From the NCBI GenBank assembly GCA_028706405.1, contig JAQWBM010000015.1, positions 1 through 42,228 of the forward strand: a DNA stretch of 42,228 bases, written 5' to 3'. The position numbers and the translations under genes are program-made. Origin of the DNA: Eubacteriales bacterium. GTDB lineage: Bacteria; Bacillota; Clostridia; Peptostreptococcales; Anaerovoracaceae. Under the pieces are notes generated by a model that did not search any database, was not told where the DNA came from, and saw only the letters and a program-made list of their open reading frames with translations. Below, piece by piece: positions 16,865-24,997 of this stretch. Each line of letters starts with the position of its first letter. The first letter of the stretch is position 1.

Positions 16865-17696
16865 CCTTGTTCCTCCTAAAAAAATCAAAAAAAGCAACCT
16901 TACCCTTTTCTGCAGGCGCCTGACTCAAATAAATATTTAAAAGAGTTTTTTCCACAGTTTTAAGATCAAGAAATCTTGATAGCTTTCCGTCTACCGCTAT
17001 AGAAATGATGCCGGTTTCCTCCGATACGATTATAGTAATGGCATCTGAATTTTCAGTGATGCCAATTCCTGCTCTATGCCTGGTCCCCAAATCCCTGCTA
17101 AGGGTTTTACTCTGGCTAAGAGGAAGCACACAGCCTGCCGCAAATACCCGATCTCCTCTTATGATAGCTGCACCGTCGTGAAGCGGAGCTCCCTCATGAA
17201 ATATATTGCCTAAAAGCTCCGTTGAAACCTCAGCATCCATCTTCGTTCCTGTCTCTGCAATATCGTTCAGTGTCGTTTCTCTCTCCATGACAATCAATGC
17301 TCCGACTTTATTGGCTGAAAAAAAGTCCACTGCTTTTATGATCGCTACTGTGAGGGCCTTCACTTTATCCTTGTCCATTTGTGCAAAGGTAGGAGTAATA
17401 AGTTTACTTCTTCCGACATATTCCAGCGCGCGTCTGAGTTCCGGCTGAAATACGATAACCAATGCGATAACACCCAGGGAAATTGTATTTACGAGAATCC
17501 AATTCAAGGCGTAGAGATTCAATTGATCAGATAAAACCGTGATAATAATCAAAACCAGCAGCCCTTTTACAAGCTGCAGTGCTCTTGTTTCCCTTATAAA
17601 AGCCAGTATTTTATAAATCACAAATGCTACAATTGCTATATCAATGATATCAGTGATTCCAATACCGGAAATTATATTTCTGAGTGTTTCTGACAT
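16851..17696 (-). CDS. cdaA: Diadenylate cyclase CdaA
   Basis: Makes cyclic di-AMP from two ATP. The 281-residue protein has three N-terminal membrane helices (residues 12-85) and a DAC domain with the catalytic DGA (LHDGAAII) and RHR (GTRHRAGIG) motifs. The start at 17696 (MSETLRNIIS) is favoured because it begins at the family's usual N-terminus with GGGGAG upstream; a longer frame to 17810 adds an unconserved tail. First gene of the cdaA-cdaR-glmM operon. Confidence 0.95.
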   Translation of the reverse strand: MSETLRNIISGIGITDIIDIAIVAFVIYKILAFIRETRALQLVKGLLVLIIITVLSDQLNLYALNWILVNTISLGVIALVIVFQPELRRALEYVGRSKLITPTFAQMDKDKVKALTVAIIKAVDFFSANKVGALIVMERETTLNDIAETGTKMDAEVSTELLGNIFHEGAPLHDGAAIIRGDRVFAAGCVLPLSQSKTLSRDLGTRHRAGIGITENSDAITIIVSEETGIISIAVDGKLSRFLDLKTVEKTLLNIYLSQAPAEKGKVAFFDFFRRNKDAEK

Positions 17697-17865
17697 ATAT
17701 CTCTTCTCCCCTGTTTCGTCTCCCTTTTTAGTCTTATACGCCCCAAAACCAATTTTAACCAACATTATCAATGGCTTAAAGGTGTTAATATATTGTACAG
17801 AAAAAAGCATGATATTTCAATAGATTTTATAGATTTTCAGTATAAATATTGGATACTGCGATTTG

Positions 17866-17971
17866 GGTTACTGTTCACAGCCTTTGTGCCGGGCGTGGCT
17901 GAAATCAGGCGTTGGGGGGGGGTTGGCACTCTTTAAGCCGTATACGGCACAAAAGGCTGTGAAAAGTAACC
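17866..17971. repeat. Long imperfect inverted repeat with a G9 tract
   Basis: The left arm (17866-17891, starting GGTTACTGTTCACAGCC) and right arm (17945-17971, ending GGCTGTGAAAAGTAACC) match at 25 of 27 positions, with one mismatch and one missing base. The 53-nt loop holds a run of nine G. No reading frame explains it. The form is that of a REP or MITE-like palindromic repeat or a structured RNA. It lies between raiA and cdaA. Confidence 0.7.
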
Positions 17972-17985
17972 AATTTTTTACTATA

Positions 17986-18012
17986 GTAAAAGAGACGGTT
18001 TTTTCAACCGTC
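17986..18012 (-). terminator. Terminator of raiA
   Basis: On the minus strand GACGGTT and AACCGTC pair around a short loop and are followed by TCTTTTACTA. It begins 22 nt after the raiA stop. Confidence 0.7.
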
Positions 18013-18033
18013 CCTTATAACATATCTAAATAT

Positions 18034-18564
18034 TTAATAGCGTGTCTCCAATAGACCGTAATTATTATCTTTTCGCTTATAAACCACATTGACCCTTTCG
18101 CATTCAGTGTCCAGAAATATAAAGAAAGTGTGCTCTAAAAGCTCCATCTGCATTATGGCTTCATCCACAGACATTGGCATCAGATCAAGCTGTTTTGTTC
18201 TTACTACCTGCAATTCTTCGAGTTCCTCATCGGCAACATCCGGAATATCCGCAAATTTTATTACCTTGTTATCCTTATGCTTGCGTTGAAGCTTCGTTTT
18301 GAATCTGGACATCTGTGAAGATAATTTTTCTACGATTCTGTCCACACCATTGTAAACATCATTTGTAGTTTCTTCAGCTCTGAATATAGTTCCCTTTGCG
18401 TTGATTGTTGCTTCTATCTTCTGTCTCCCCTTTTCTGAAGCCAATGTGACATTAGCGATGATACCGCTAGAGAAATACTTTCCCAGACGACCTAATTTTG
18501 ATTCGATTGTCTGTTTCAGATGGTCACTCACATTCATATTTTTGCTCGAAATTATTACTTTCAT
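18034..18564 (-). CDS. raiA: Ribosome hibernation promoting factor, long form
   Basis: Dimerises 70S ribosomes to 100S in stationary phase. The 176-residue protein has the N-terminal S30AE domain (MKVIISSKNMNVSDHLKQTI to about residue 100) and the C-terminal dimerising domain (VDEAIMQMELLEHTFFIFLD, then VVYKRKDNNYGLLE). This makes it the long HPF of Firmicutes. It lies downstream of comFC, the usual Firmicutes order. The 679-nt upstream gap holds the raiA-motif RNA on the same strand. Confidence 0.95.
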   Translation of the reverse strand: MKVIISSKNMNVSDHLKQTIESKLGRLGKYFSSGIIANVTLASEKGRQKIEATINAKGTIFRAEETTNDVYNGVDRIVEKLSSQMSRFKTKLQRKHKDNKVIKFADIPDVADEELEELQVVRTKQLDLMPMSVDEAIMQMELLEHTFFIFLDTECERVNVVYKRKDNNYGLLETRY

Positions 18565-19003
18565 TTAGCGCACCCCCTATAGCATTTCATAAATTTATCT
18601 TATTATCTTATCGTTATGCTACAAAACTCATGCCATTCCCCTTTTCAGCACTCATTATTTTATTCAAACAACATACATTTTCGAGTTATTTTGAGATTGT
18701 GACATATAGTTTTAAGAAAGCATTTATTTAGTCAATCTATAATCTATATGCCCGGCTGTTGATAATGTGGATAACTCTGTGCATAATTGAAAATCAAAGA
18801 CTTTCGTAGTGGATATTTTTTTAGTCATTGCATATACATGTATATACGCCCGTATAATCAGATGTCCCCTGTTTTTCCCTTGACTTCAATGTTTTTGCGT
18901 TCTAAGTAAATATTCATCTATTTTTTCTTTTCGTTTTTTACATTTATAAAACTGCGGTTGTAGATAAGTGCTTATGAGATATGAAATTGTTTTGTAGTAA
19001 CAA

Positions 19004-19191
19004 ATTAGATATTGGAACCGCCTAGCCGACCTGGTCTTTGCCCCCACACCTGCCTTTTGATTTTTATCAAAGGACTTACAACTAAGCTACGCCATGATCA
19101 CTGCCGCTTTACGGTCCAGCTTACGTGGGTCCTTTTGCCCGTAGCTGGCTTGGACTTTCAACCACAGACCTAAGCGGTTCTAATATCTAAT
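19004..19191 (-). ncRNA. raiA-motif structured RNA
   Basis: A 188-nt element closed by an 18-bp terminal helix: ATTAGATATTAGAACCGC at the 5' end pairs with GCGGTTCCAATATCTAAT at the 3' end with one mismatch. Internal helices include CCTTTTGAT/ATCAAAGG near 19050-19072. On the minus strand a TATAAT box lies about 10 nt upstream of the 5' arm, so transcription would start at the helix itself. It lies about 440 nt upstream of raiA in the same orientation, exactly where raiA-motif RNAs occur in Clostridia. I identify it by context, size and closing stem, not by covariance-model search. Confidence 0.75.
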
Positions 19192-19206
19192 CTTTTGTAT
19201 GAAATC

Positions 19207-19237
19207 ATTATACCCTTCACTCTTATCCATTACGCAA
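19207..19237 (-). promoter_or_regulatory. Promoter of the raiA-motif RNA
   Basis: On the minus strand TATAAT (19207-19212) is a perfect -10. A TTGCGT (19232-19237) with a 19-nt spacer is the best -35. The start would fall at about 19200, next to the closing stem. Confidence 0.6.
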
Positions 19238-19243
19238 TAAATT

Positions 19244-20032
19244 TTAATTTAACATCTCACCTTCTCCGTTTATAAGATTTGCACCTGAAGCAAATGTAAT
19301 AATAAATATCTCCTCCGCCCCTGAGGCCATCAGTGCTGAGGAACATGAATCTGCTGTGCTTCCCGTTGTATAGATGTCATCGACCAAAAGCACCCTTTTA
19401 CCGGCGATATCGCTTTTTTTATCGCTTGGCACATCAAAGGCATGTTGAATATTATTCTTTCTCTCGATGGCTCCAAGACCGCTCATCGGCTCGGTTTCTG
19501 CTACTCTAACCAAAATCTTTCCTCCATATGGTACTTCCATGAATTTAGCAAGGCTCATGGCAAGTACGGCTGCTTGGTTATAACCTCTTTTTCTTTGCTT
19601 TTTCATATGCATAGGAACAGGGATCACGATGTCAAACTCGATTTCCTCAATCTTTATTCTGTCATACAGGATTTCAGCCAGATTCCGGCCTAAATATGCT
19701 TTATCCTTATACTTGAAGCTATGAATGATATCCCTTTCTGCCGCTGTGTATTCCACACAGGCATAACCTCTTTTAAAAATGTGCTCCTCTTTCAGGCAAT
19801 CGGAACACAAATCAGGAGCATAACTCTCTTGAAGAATTTTTCCGCAACGCTGACAGGTGCGTTCATTCGCCCATTTTAAGGTACGTACACAAGTATCACA
19901 GAGTGAATAAGGTCTGCTGTCATCTATAATATTCCCGCAGCTGATGCAATATATGTTTGAAGGATAAATTAAATCGAAAAAACCCTCGCCCAAAGCAGAC
20001 AAAATCCACCATATTTTCAATAATCTCTTCAC
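19244..20032 (-). CDS. comFC: ComFC-like phosphoribosyltransferase-fold competence protein
   Basis: A 262-residue protein of the ComF/GntX family needed for DNA uptake and natural transformation in other Firmicutes. Residues 29-80 hold a zinc-binding double-Cys region (CISCG, CDTC, CQRCG, CSDC). The PRTase signature VLLVDDIYTTGSTADSC is near residue 210. No comFA or comFB partner is in the window, so a role in transformation is uncertain. Its 3' end abuts the raiA RNA promoter. Confidence 0.92.
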   Translation of the reverse strand: MKRLLKIWWILSALGEGFFDLIYPSNIYCISCGNIIDDSRPYSLCDTCVRTLKWANERTCQRCGKILQESYAPDLCSDCLKEEHIFKRGYACVEYTAAERDIIHSFKYKDKAYLGRNLAEILYDRIKIEEIEFDIVIPVPMHMKKQRKRGYNQAAVLAMSLAKFMEVPYGGKILVRVAETEPMSGLGAIERKNNIQHAFDVPSDKKSDIAGKRVLLVDDIYTTGSTADSCSSALMASGAEEIFIITFASGANLINGEGEMLN

Positions 20033-20102
20033 ATTTTTTATCCTCCCGCTTGATGCCTTGACTGCTCAATGCTGCCGGTCAAATGCTTAAGCCAACATGT
20101 TA

Positions 20103-22331
20103 TTACAGCAGATCATTTGTTAAAAAAGCTTTCAACCTCACCGCCAGCCCCGAATATCGTTCTGTTATCCTGTTGTTGTCTACCATTGCATACATTTTGT
20201 TTTCCGAGCCGACAAGGATCACCGCTTTCTTACCTCTGGAAACTGCGGTATAAAGCAGGTTTCGCGTTGCAAGTATAGGGGGAACCCAGGATACGGGCAT
20301 TATAACCACTGGGAATTCACTGCCTTGGCTTTTATGCACCGTAATGGAATATGCATGCTCCATCTCGTCTAATTGGGAAAAATCATATGTTACATAGCGA
20401 TTGTCATCATAGACAACAGTGATCTCGTTAAGCTCCTTATCAATGCTTTTGATAAATCCCACATCTCCATTGAATACCCCCTGACCCTCTGTAAAATCAT
20501 CAAGCCTTTTCCATTCGAGCTGATAGTTATTTCTGATCTGCATAACTTTATCTTTTTCTCGAAAAATCTTATCTCCGAAAGCTTTTTCTGCTCGATCCTC
20601 CGATGGCGGGTTCAAAACATGCTGCAGCTCCTTGTTCAGATTTATACTGCCCAGCAGTCCGCGCCTGATAGGGGTGAGGACTTGCATATCGCGCATGGCA
20701 TCACAACCCTTATAGTATTTAGGCAGTCTTCTGACACAGAGCGCTTTGATTGTTTCCAGCATCTCCTTTTCATTCTTCTCACGCAGTAAAAAAAAATCCT
20801 TGTCTTTTTCATTACATTCGGGATACTCTCCTTTGTTTATCTTATGCGCATTGACAACGATCAAGCTTTCCTTTGCTTGACGATAAATCTCCGTCAGCTT
20901 GAACGAGTTGATCATCTCGCTATCAATCATATCTCTCAGCACGTTTCCGGCGCCAACAGGCGGAAGCTGATCCGCATCCCCGACAACTATGAGTCTTGTT
21001 CCCGGCTTTATGGCGCTAAGCAATCCATTCATCAACAGAATATCGATCATGGATGCCTCATCGATGATGATAACATCATATTGGAGAGGATCCTCGCTGT
21101 TTTTCCCAAGCCGCATGGTGTCCTCACCTTCGGAATAATAATAATCAAGCAGGCGATGAATGGTCGAAGCTTCGTAACCTGAGGTTTCCGTTATACGTTT
21201 AGCAGCCCTGCCTGTAGGCGCGGCAATGGCAGTGGCAAAGCCATTGTTTTCAAAGATTTTTATAATTGTATTTATGATAGTGGTTTTACCGGTTCCGGGC
21301 CCGCCCGTGATCACCGAGACTCCGTTTTGAAGCGACGACTTGATCGCATACTTCTGATTTTCGGAAAGTACTATCCCGGTCTCTGATTCCGTAGAATTAA
21401 TAAGCTGATCCACATTTAAGCGGATAGGTTTTAATGGGGAATTGTTCAAGGTTATTAAGCATTTGCACACATTTTGCTCCGCTAAGAAGTAGGGCATTTC
21501 AAATACCACTGCCCTGCCTTCCAGGTTCTCTATATGTATCTCCCCTTCAAAAGTAAGTTGGATCAGAATATCATATACTTGTTCGGTCCCTACCTCCATC
21601 AGCTCCGCCGCATTTTCACAAAACAGTTTCTGAGGCACATATGTATGTCCTTCATTAACATAAATCCAAAGAGCATACTTTATTCCACTACGGATTCGAT
21701 ACTCCGAGTTTCTGTCAATACCCATTTTTTCTGCAATTTTATCAGCTTTTTTAAATCCAATTCCAAAAACATCATCTATGAGCTGGTAGGGATTTTCCTT
21801 CACCGCTTGGATGGTGTCTGCTCCGTAAACCTTGTAAAGCTTCATCGCGTAGACAGGCGCAATGCTGAACTGCTGAAAAAACAATGAGATCTGTGCAAAT
21901 TCTTTATGGGCTAAGAAGGCTTCGGTAATTGCCGCTGACTTTTTTTCACCGATGCCGTTCACTTCTGTAAGTCTATAAGGCTCATTTTCTATCACTGTAA
22001 AGGTCTCCTCACCAAATTTCCTGACGATTGCCGCTGCTGTTTTCCTGCCTATGCCCTTAAGAACTCCGGAGGAAAGGAAGCTCTCTATCCCATCATAGGT
22101 GCTGGGCATTTCCTCTTGATATTCGGTGAAGCTGAACTGCTCTCCATAAGCAGGATGATTTTTCCACATGCCGCGAAAGCAGTATTCTCTGCCTCGGTTG
22201 ACCGCCGGCAGGTATCCTACTACGGTGAACTGTTCTTCCTCACTTTCAACTACCGCGATAGTGTAGTAATTGTCCTTATTATAGTATATCACCTCTGAAA
22301 TTGATCCACGTACTTCAATCATCTTATCCAA
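20103..22331 (-). CDS. recD2: RecD2-type ATP-dependent DNA helicase
   Basis: A 742-residue SF1B 5'-3' helicase that acts without RecBC. The N-terminal half has an OB-like segment and tandem helix-hairpin-helix motifs (GVLKGIGRKTAAAIV, EVNGIGEKKSAAIT). The helicase core has Walker A GGPGTGKTTIINT near residue 342, the DEAS Walker B, and a C-terminal VHKSQGSEFPVVIMPV. Residues 1-330 distinguish RecD2 from RecD. A TTG start at 22331 has AGGATG at suitable spacing; the ATG at 22322 lacks one. In line with comFC, cca and the YhaM-like gene on the same strand. Confidence 0.95.
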   Translation of the reverse strand: MDKMIEVRGSISEVIYYNKDNYYTIAVVESEEEQFTVVGYLPAVNRGREYCFRGMWKNHPAYGEQFSFTEYQEEMPSTYDGIESFLSSGVLKGIGRKTAAAIVRKFGEETFTVIENEPYRLTEVNGIGEKKSAAITEAFLAHKEFAQISLFFQQFSIAPVYAMKLYKVYGADTIQAVKENPYQLIDDVFGIGFKKADKIAEKMGIDRNSEYRIRSGIKYALWIYVNEGHTYVPQKLFCENAAELMEVGTEQVYDILIQLTFEGEIHIENLEGRAVVFEMPYFLAEQNVCKCLITLNNSPLKPIRLNVDQLINSTESETGIVLSENQKYAIKSSLQNGVSVITGGPGTGKTTIINTIIKIFENNGFATAIAAPTGRAAKRITETSGYEASTIHRLLDYYYSEGEDTMRLGKNSEDPLQYDVIIIDEASMIDILLMNGLLSAIKPGTRLIVVGDADQLPPVGAGNVLRDMIDSEMINSFKLTEIYRQAKESLIVVNAHKINKGEYPECNEKDKDFFLLREKNEKEMLETIKALCVRRLPKYYKGCDAMRDMQVLTPIRRGLLGSINLNKELQHVLNPPSEDRAEKAFGDKIFREKDKVMQIRNNYQLEWKRLDDFTEGQGVFNGDVGFIKSIDKELNEITVVYDDNRYVTYDFSQLDEMEHAYSITVHKSQGSEFPVVIMPVSWVPPILATRNLLYTAVSRGKKAVILVGSENKMYAMVDNNRITERYSGLAVRLKAFLTNDLL

Positions 22332-22359
22332 ACTGTCATCCTTTCAAAACGTGCAATCA

Positions 22360-23631
22360 CTAAGCCTTCATTTCGCTCAGATCTCTGCGTTTTCGCGCGT
22401 TTTTTAAGCGCTCCGCAGTTTGAAGCAAAATGGCTTTTTCATTTTTTTCAGGATATTCATGCACCATCTCAAGGAGAATCTCAAGAATTTCTCCCATTTG
22501 GCTGTTTTCATGGATTCCAACCTTCTTAAGGTCGCTGCCGTTAAGGGCAAGGTCTTTTATAAAAATAGCCTCTTTATCCCCTATAGACTCATACAATGCT
22601 TTTTGATCCTTCAGGGCTGAATCGTTAAGCTCAAAAGCTATACATTGCTGCTTTTTCAAATTTGTCAAATATTGGTACCCACTTTCCCCCAGCTCTTTTA
22701 TGAGCCTTTTCAAGCTGATTTTATCCTGCGCCTCTGTAAGCTTATCCAATATCGTGACTGCCAGAATAAGCCGTTTTCTCATTTCATTGGAATATTTCAG
22801 GATATCTATCGATGTCAGTGCTCTTTCCCTTACAAAACACAAATATATCAAGGCTGCTCTCGTCTCTGACACACACTGGGTTTGATCTATGTTTCCAGCC
22901 AGCATGTCAAGCTTCTTCCATTCTGCTTCTGAGGCATTTTTTATGCATTCTTCTCCTAAAGTATGAGATAGCGCGCCTGTTTCGATAAATAAGGCCAATC
23001 CCTTCCCGCTGTTTTGCGCAGAGATTATTTTAAGAAATTCCTCCCTGATACGATCAGTACTGATATTCGCAAGCAAATGTATTTTCGCCTTCATGGCATT
23101 AAGAGTTTTTCTTTCAACCTTAAAATCCAGTTGTGCCGCAAAGCGTATACCGCGCAGAATTCGCAATGCATCCTCTTCAAACCGTAAGCCGGGATCACCG
23201 ATACCGCGTATCAGCCTTTTTTCTATATCCGATCTGCCATTATGGGGGTCCAGTTCGCCTCTTATCGGACTGACCGCAACAGCATTTATGGTAAAGTCCC
23301 TGCGTCGAAGGTCCTCTTTGATTTCTCCGGTAAAGGTTACTGTTTCCGGGCGTCTGTGATCCTTATACTCACCATCGACCCGATAAGCCGCTATATCCGC
23401 CATGATGCTTCCCTGCATGATCCTCATCACGCCAAGCTTTTTATTTACGATTGCAGCATCAGGAAATAAGGCTTCAATAACAGCCCTTGGGGCATTGCTT
23501 GTCAGGTCCCAGTCTTTCGGCTGATTGCCGAGGATGGAATCCCTTACACATCCGCCGACAGCATATATCTCAAAACCTGCGTCTTCGATAGTTCGAATCA
23601 TTTGAACGATTTCATCCGGAAGCGGTATCAT
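22360..23631 (-). CDS. cca: CCA tRNA nucleotidyltransferase family protein
   Basis: A 423-residue class II nucleotidyltransferase that adds or repairs the CCA end of tRNAs. The catalytic head has YAVGGCVRDSILG and the metal Asp pair DWDLT (residues 25-45). RRDFTINAVA (motif for ribose) follows, then the neck motif EEDALRILRGIRFAAQL near residue 165. The C-terminal half is helical, without the HD phosphohydrolase of proteobacterial enzymes. Both tRNAs in this window already encode CCA, so a repair role or activity on other tRNAs is likely. A specialised A-adding or C-adding form cannot be excluded. Confidence 0.93.
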   Translation of the reverse strand: MIPLPDEIVQMIRTIEDAGFEIYAVGGCVRDSILGNQPKDWDLTSNAPRAVIEALFPDAAIVNKKLGVMRIMQGSIMADIAAYRVDGEYKDHRRPETVTFTGEIKEDLRRRDFTINAVAVSPIRGELDPHNGRSDIEKRLIRGIGDPGLRFEEDALRILRGIRFAAQLDFKVERKTLNAMKAKIHLLANISTDRIREEFLKIISAQNSGKGLALFIETGALSHTLGEECIKNASEAEWKKLDMLAGNIDQTQCVSETRAALIYLCFVRERALTSIDILKYSNEMRKRLILAVTILDKLTEAQDKISLKRLIKELGESGYQYLTNLKKQQCIAFELNDSALKDQKALYESIGDKEAIFIKDLALNGSDLKKVGIHENSQMGEILEILLEMVHEYPEKNEKAILLQTAERLKNARKRRDLSEMKA

Positions 23632-23666
23632 TTATTTTCCTCGCAATTTTAATCGAAAACAGAATG

Positions 23667-24629
23667 TTAAAATGTTTCCGGTTTATATAGTTTTCTGTTG
23701 TCCAGTGTCCATACTCTGTCAGAAAACCCTCCTGGGGATGTATACTCCAAAGCTTCCTGCATATCATACATTCTCGCATCGATCATGTCCAAATAATGAA
23801 GGATTTCCGCCTCTGGAAAAAGAGGTTTCTTAGGGCTTCCAAATTCCGGCTCGTAATGATGTGACAAAATCATGTGTTCCAGCATTATCGTCTTTTCTTT
23901 TTCGATTCCCAGCTCCCCTGCCAATCGATCTATGCTTTTGATTCCCTGCACCAAGTGGCCTAAAAGCTGCCCTTCAAATGTATATCCTGTTGATATTCCC
24001 AAAGTATCTGATTCGATCTCGTTGAGCTTTTCCATATCATGAATGATTACTCCGGATACGACCAAGTCTCTGTTTAAATTTGTATAGACCTCGCAAATCC
24101 TTTCCGCAGTCATCAGCATTCTCTTCATGTGATAAAGCAGTCCAGCCATTTCAGCATGGTGATTTTTTTGTGCAGCAGGATAGTACATAAGCCTTTCCTG
24201 ATTGTCCTCCAGAATACGCATGCATAATCTTTTCAGCTCTTGATCCTCCATGGAATCCGCCTTTTCCAAAATATACAAATACATATCGTCTGCTTTTTCA
24301 GGAGCCGCTTTGATATAGTCCGTTATATCCGTCTGATCTTCCGCTACCGCTTTACGGAGCCTATGAATGCGGAATTGACGCATTCCATTCCATTCTGTTA
24401 TAATGCCCTTCAATTTGATGATATCGCCGCTGTCAATCGCGATCAGTGACGGAAGTTCTGTATCTGCTATGTCCCATTTCTTTGCAGTCAGTTCACCTGT
24501 TTTGTCACTCAGCAGCATATCCAGATATTGCTTTTTATTAGATCCTATCTTTATAGCTATGGTTTTCACCATAAAAAAGTCTTGTATCTCATCATCGGTC
24601 TGTAGTTGACCTATGTATTGATCTTTCAT
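23667..24629 (-). CDS. YhaM-like 3'-5' exoribonuclease (OB-fold plus HD domain)
   Basis: A 320-residue protein: an N-terminal OB-fold (residues 12-95, VKTIAIKIGSNKKQYLDMLL and TAKKWDIAD) and an HD metal-hydrolase domain with NHHAEMAGLLYHM and VVSGVIIHDMEKL, then SHHYEPEFGSPKKPLFPEA near residue 265. This domain order is that of YhaM/Cbf1, which trims RNA 3' ends. Its position next to cca fits RNA metabolism. The 368-nt gap to the divergent nadE holds promoters and a hairpin. Confidence 0.9.
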   Translation of the reverse strand: MKDQYIGQLQTDDEIQDFFMVKTIAIKIGSNKKQYLDMLLSDKTGELTAKKWDIADTELPSLIAIDSGDIIKLKGIITEWNGMRQFRIHRLRKAVAEDQTDITDYIKAAPEKADDMYLYILEKADSMEDQELKRLCMRILEDNQERLMYYPAAQKNHHAEMAGLLYHMKRMLMTAERICEVYTNLNRDLVVSGVIIHDMEKLNEIESDTLGISTGYTFEGQLLGHLVQGIKSIDRLAGELGIEKEKTIMLEHMILSHHYEPEFGSPKKPLFPEAEILHYLDMIDARMYDMQEALEYTSPGGFSDRVWTLDNRKLYKPETF

Positions 24630-24919
24630 TTTTTTACTCCTCCTTTATCGTCAATTTTCCTTTCGACGAAAATAAAACTCCGCCGGATAGAGCTTTAGCC
24701 TATTATATACCAATCCTTCTTTAACTAGCAATAAAAAAAGGTTCCTTAAGGTTTTTCCTTTAATTCCTTGTTTTTCTTTTACTTTTCCATTTATTTGATA
24801 TAATAATAATTAGGGCTGCTGGTCAAAATATAGCAATTATTTATTCCAGAACCAGATAAAATCCGTTGAAAACAACAAATGTTAAAATTCAAATCGGCTT
24901 GTTCGGTTTGAATCGCCAT

Positions 24920-24947
24920 GCGCGATTCGCCTGCGGCGAATATTCGC
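24920..24947 (+). repeat. GC-rich hairpin in the nadE leader
   Basis: CGCGATTCGCC pairs with GGCGAATATTCGCG, leaving a TAT bulge and a TGC loop. It lies 51 nt upstream of nadE in an otherwise AT-rich region and is not followed by a T-run. Its sequence resembles dispersed palindromic repeats rather than a known riboswitch. Confidence 0.45.
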
Positions 24948-24997
24948 GCGGCGCTTTATATTGAGAAATACTGAAATACCAATAAGTGGAGGATACG

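Noticed and set aside
18731..19000. A gene in the gap between raiA and its RNA
   Set aside because: No frame longer than about 30 codons with a start signal; the stretch is AT-rich non-coding sequence.
24920..24947. nadE leader hairpin as an NAD riboswitch
   Set aside because: The sequence has none of the NAD-I or NAD-II core motifs that I know; a simple GC-rich hairpin explains it.
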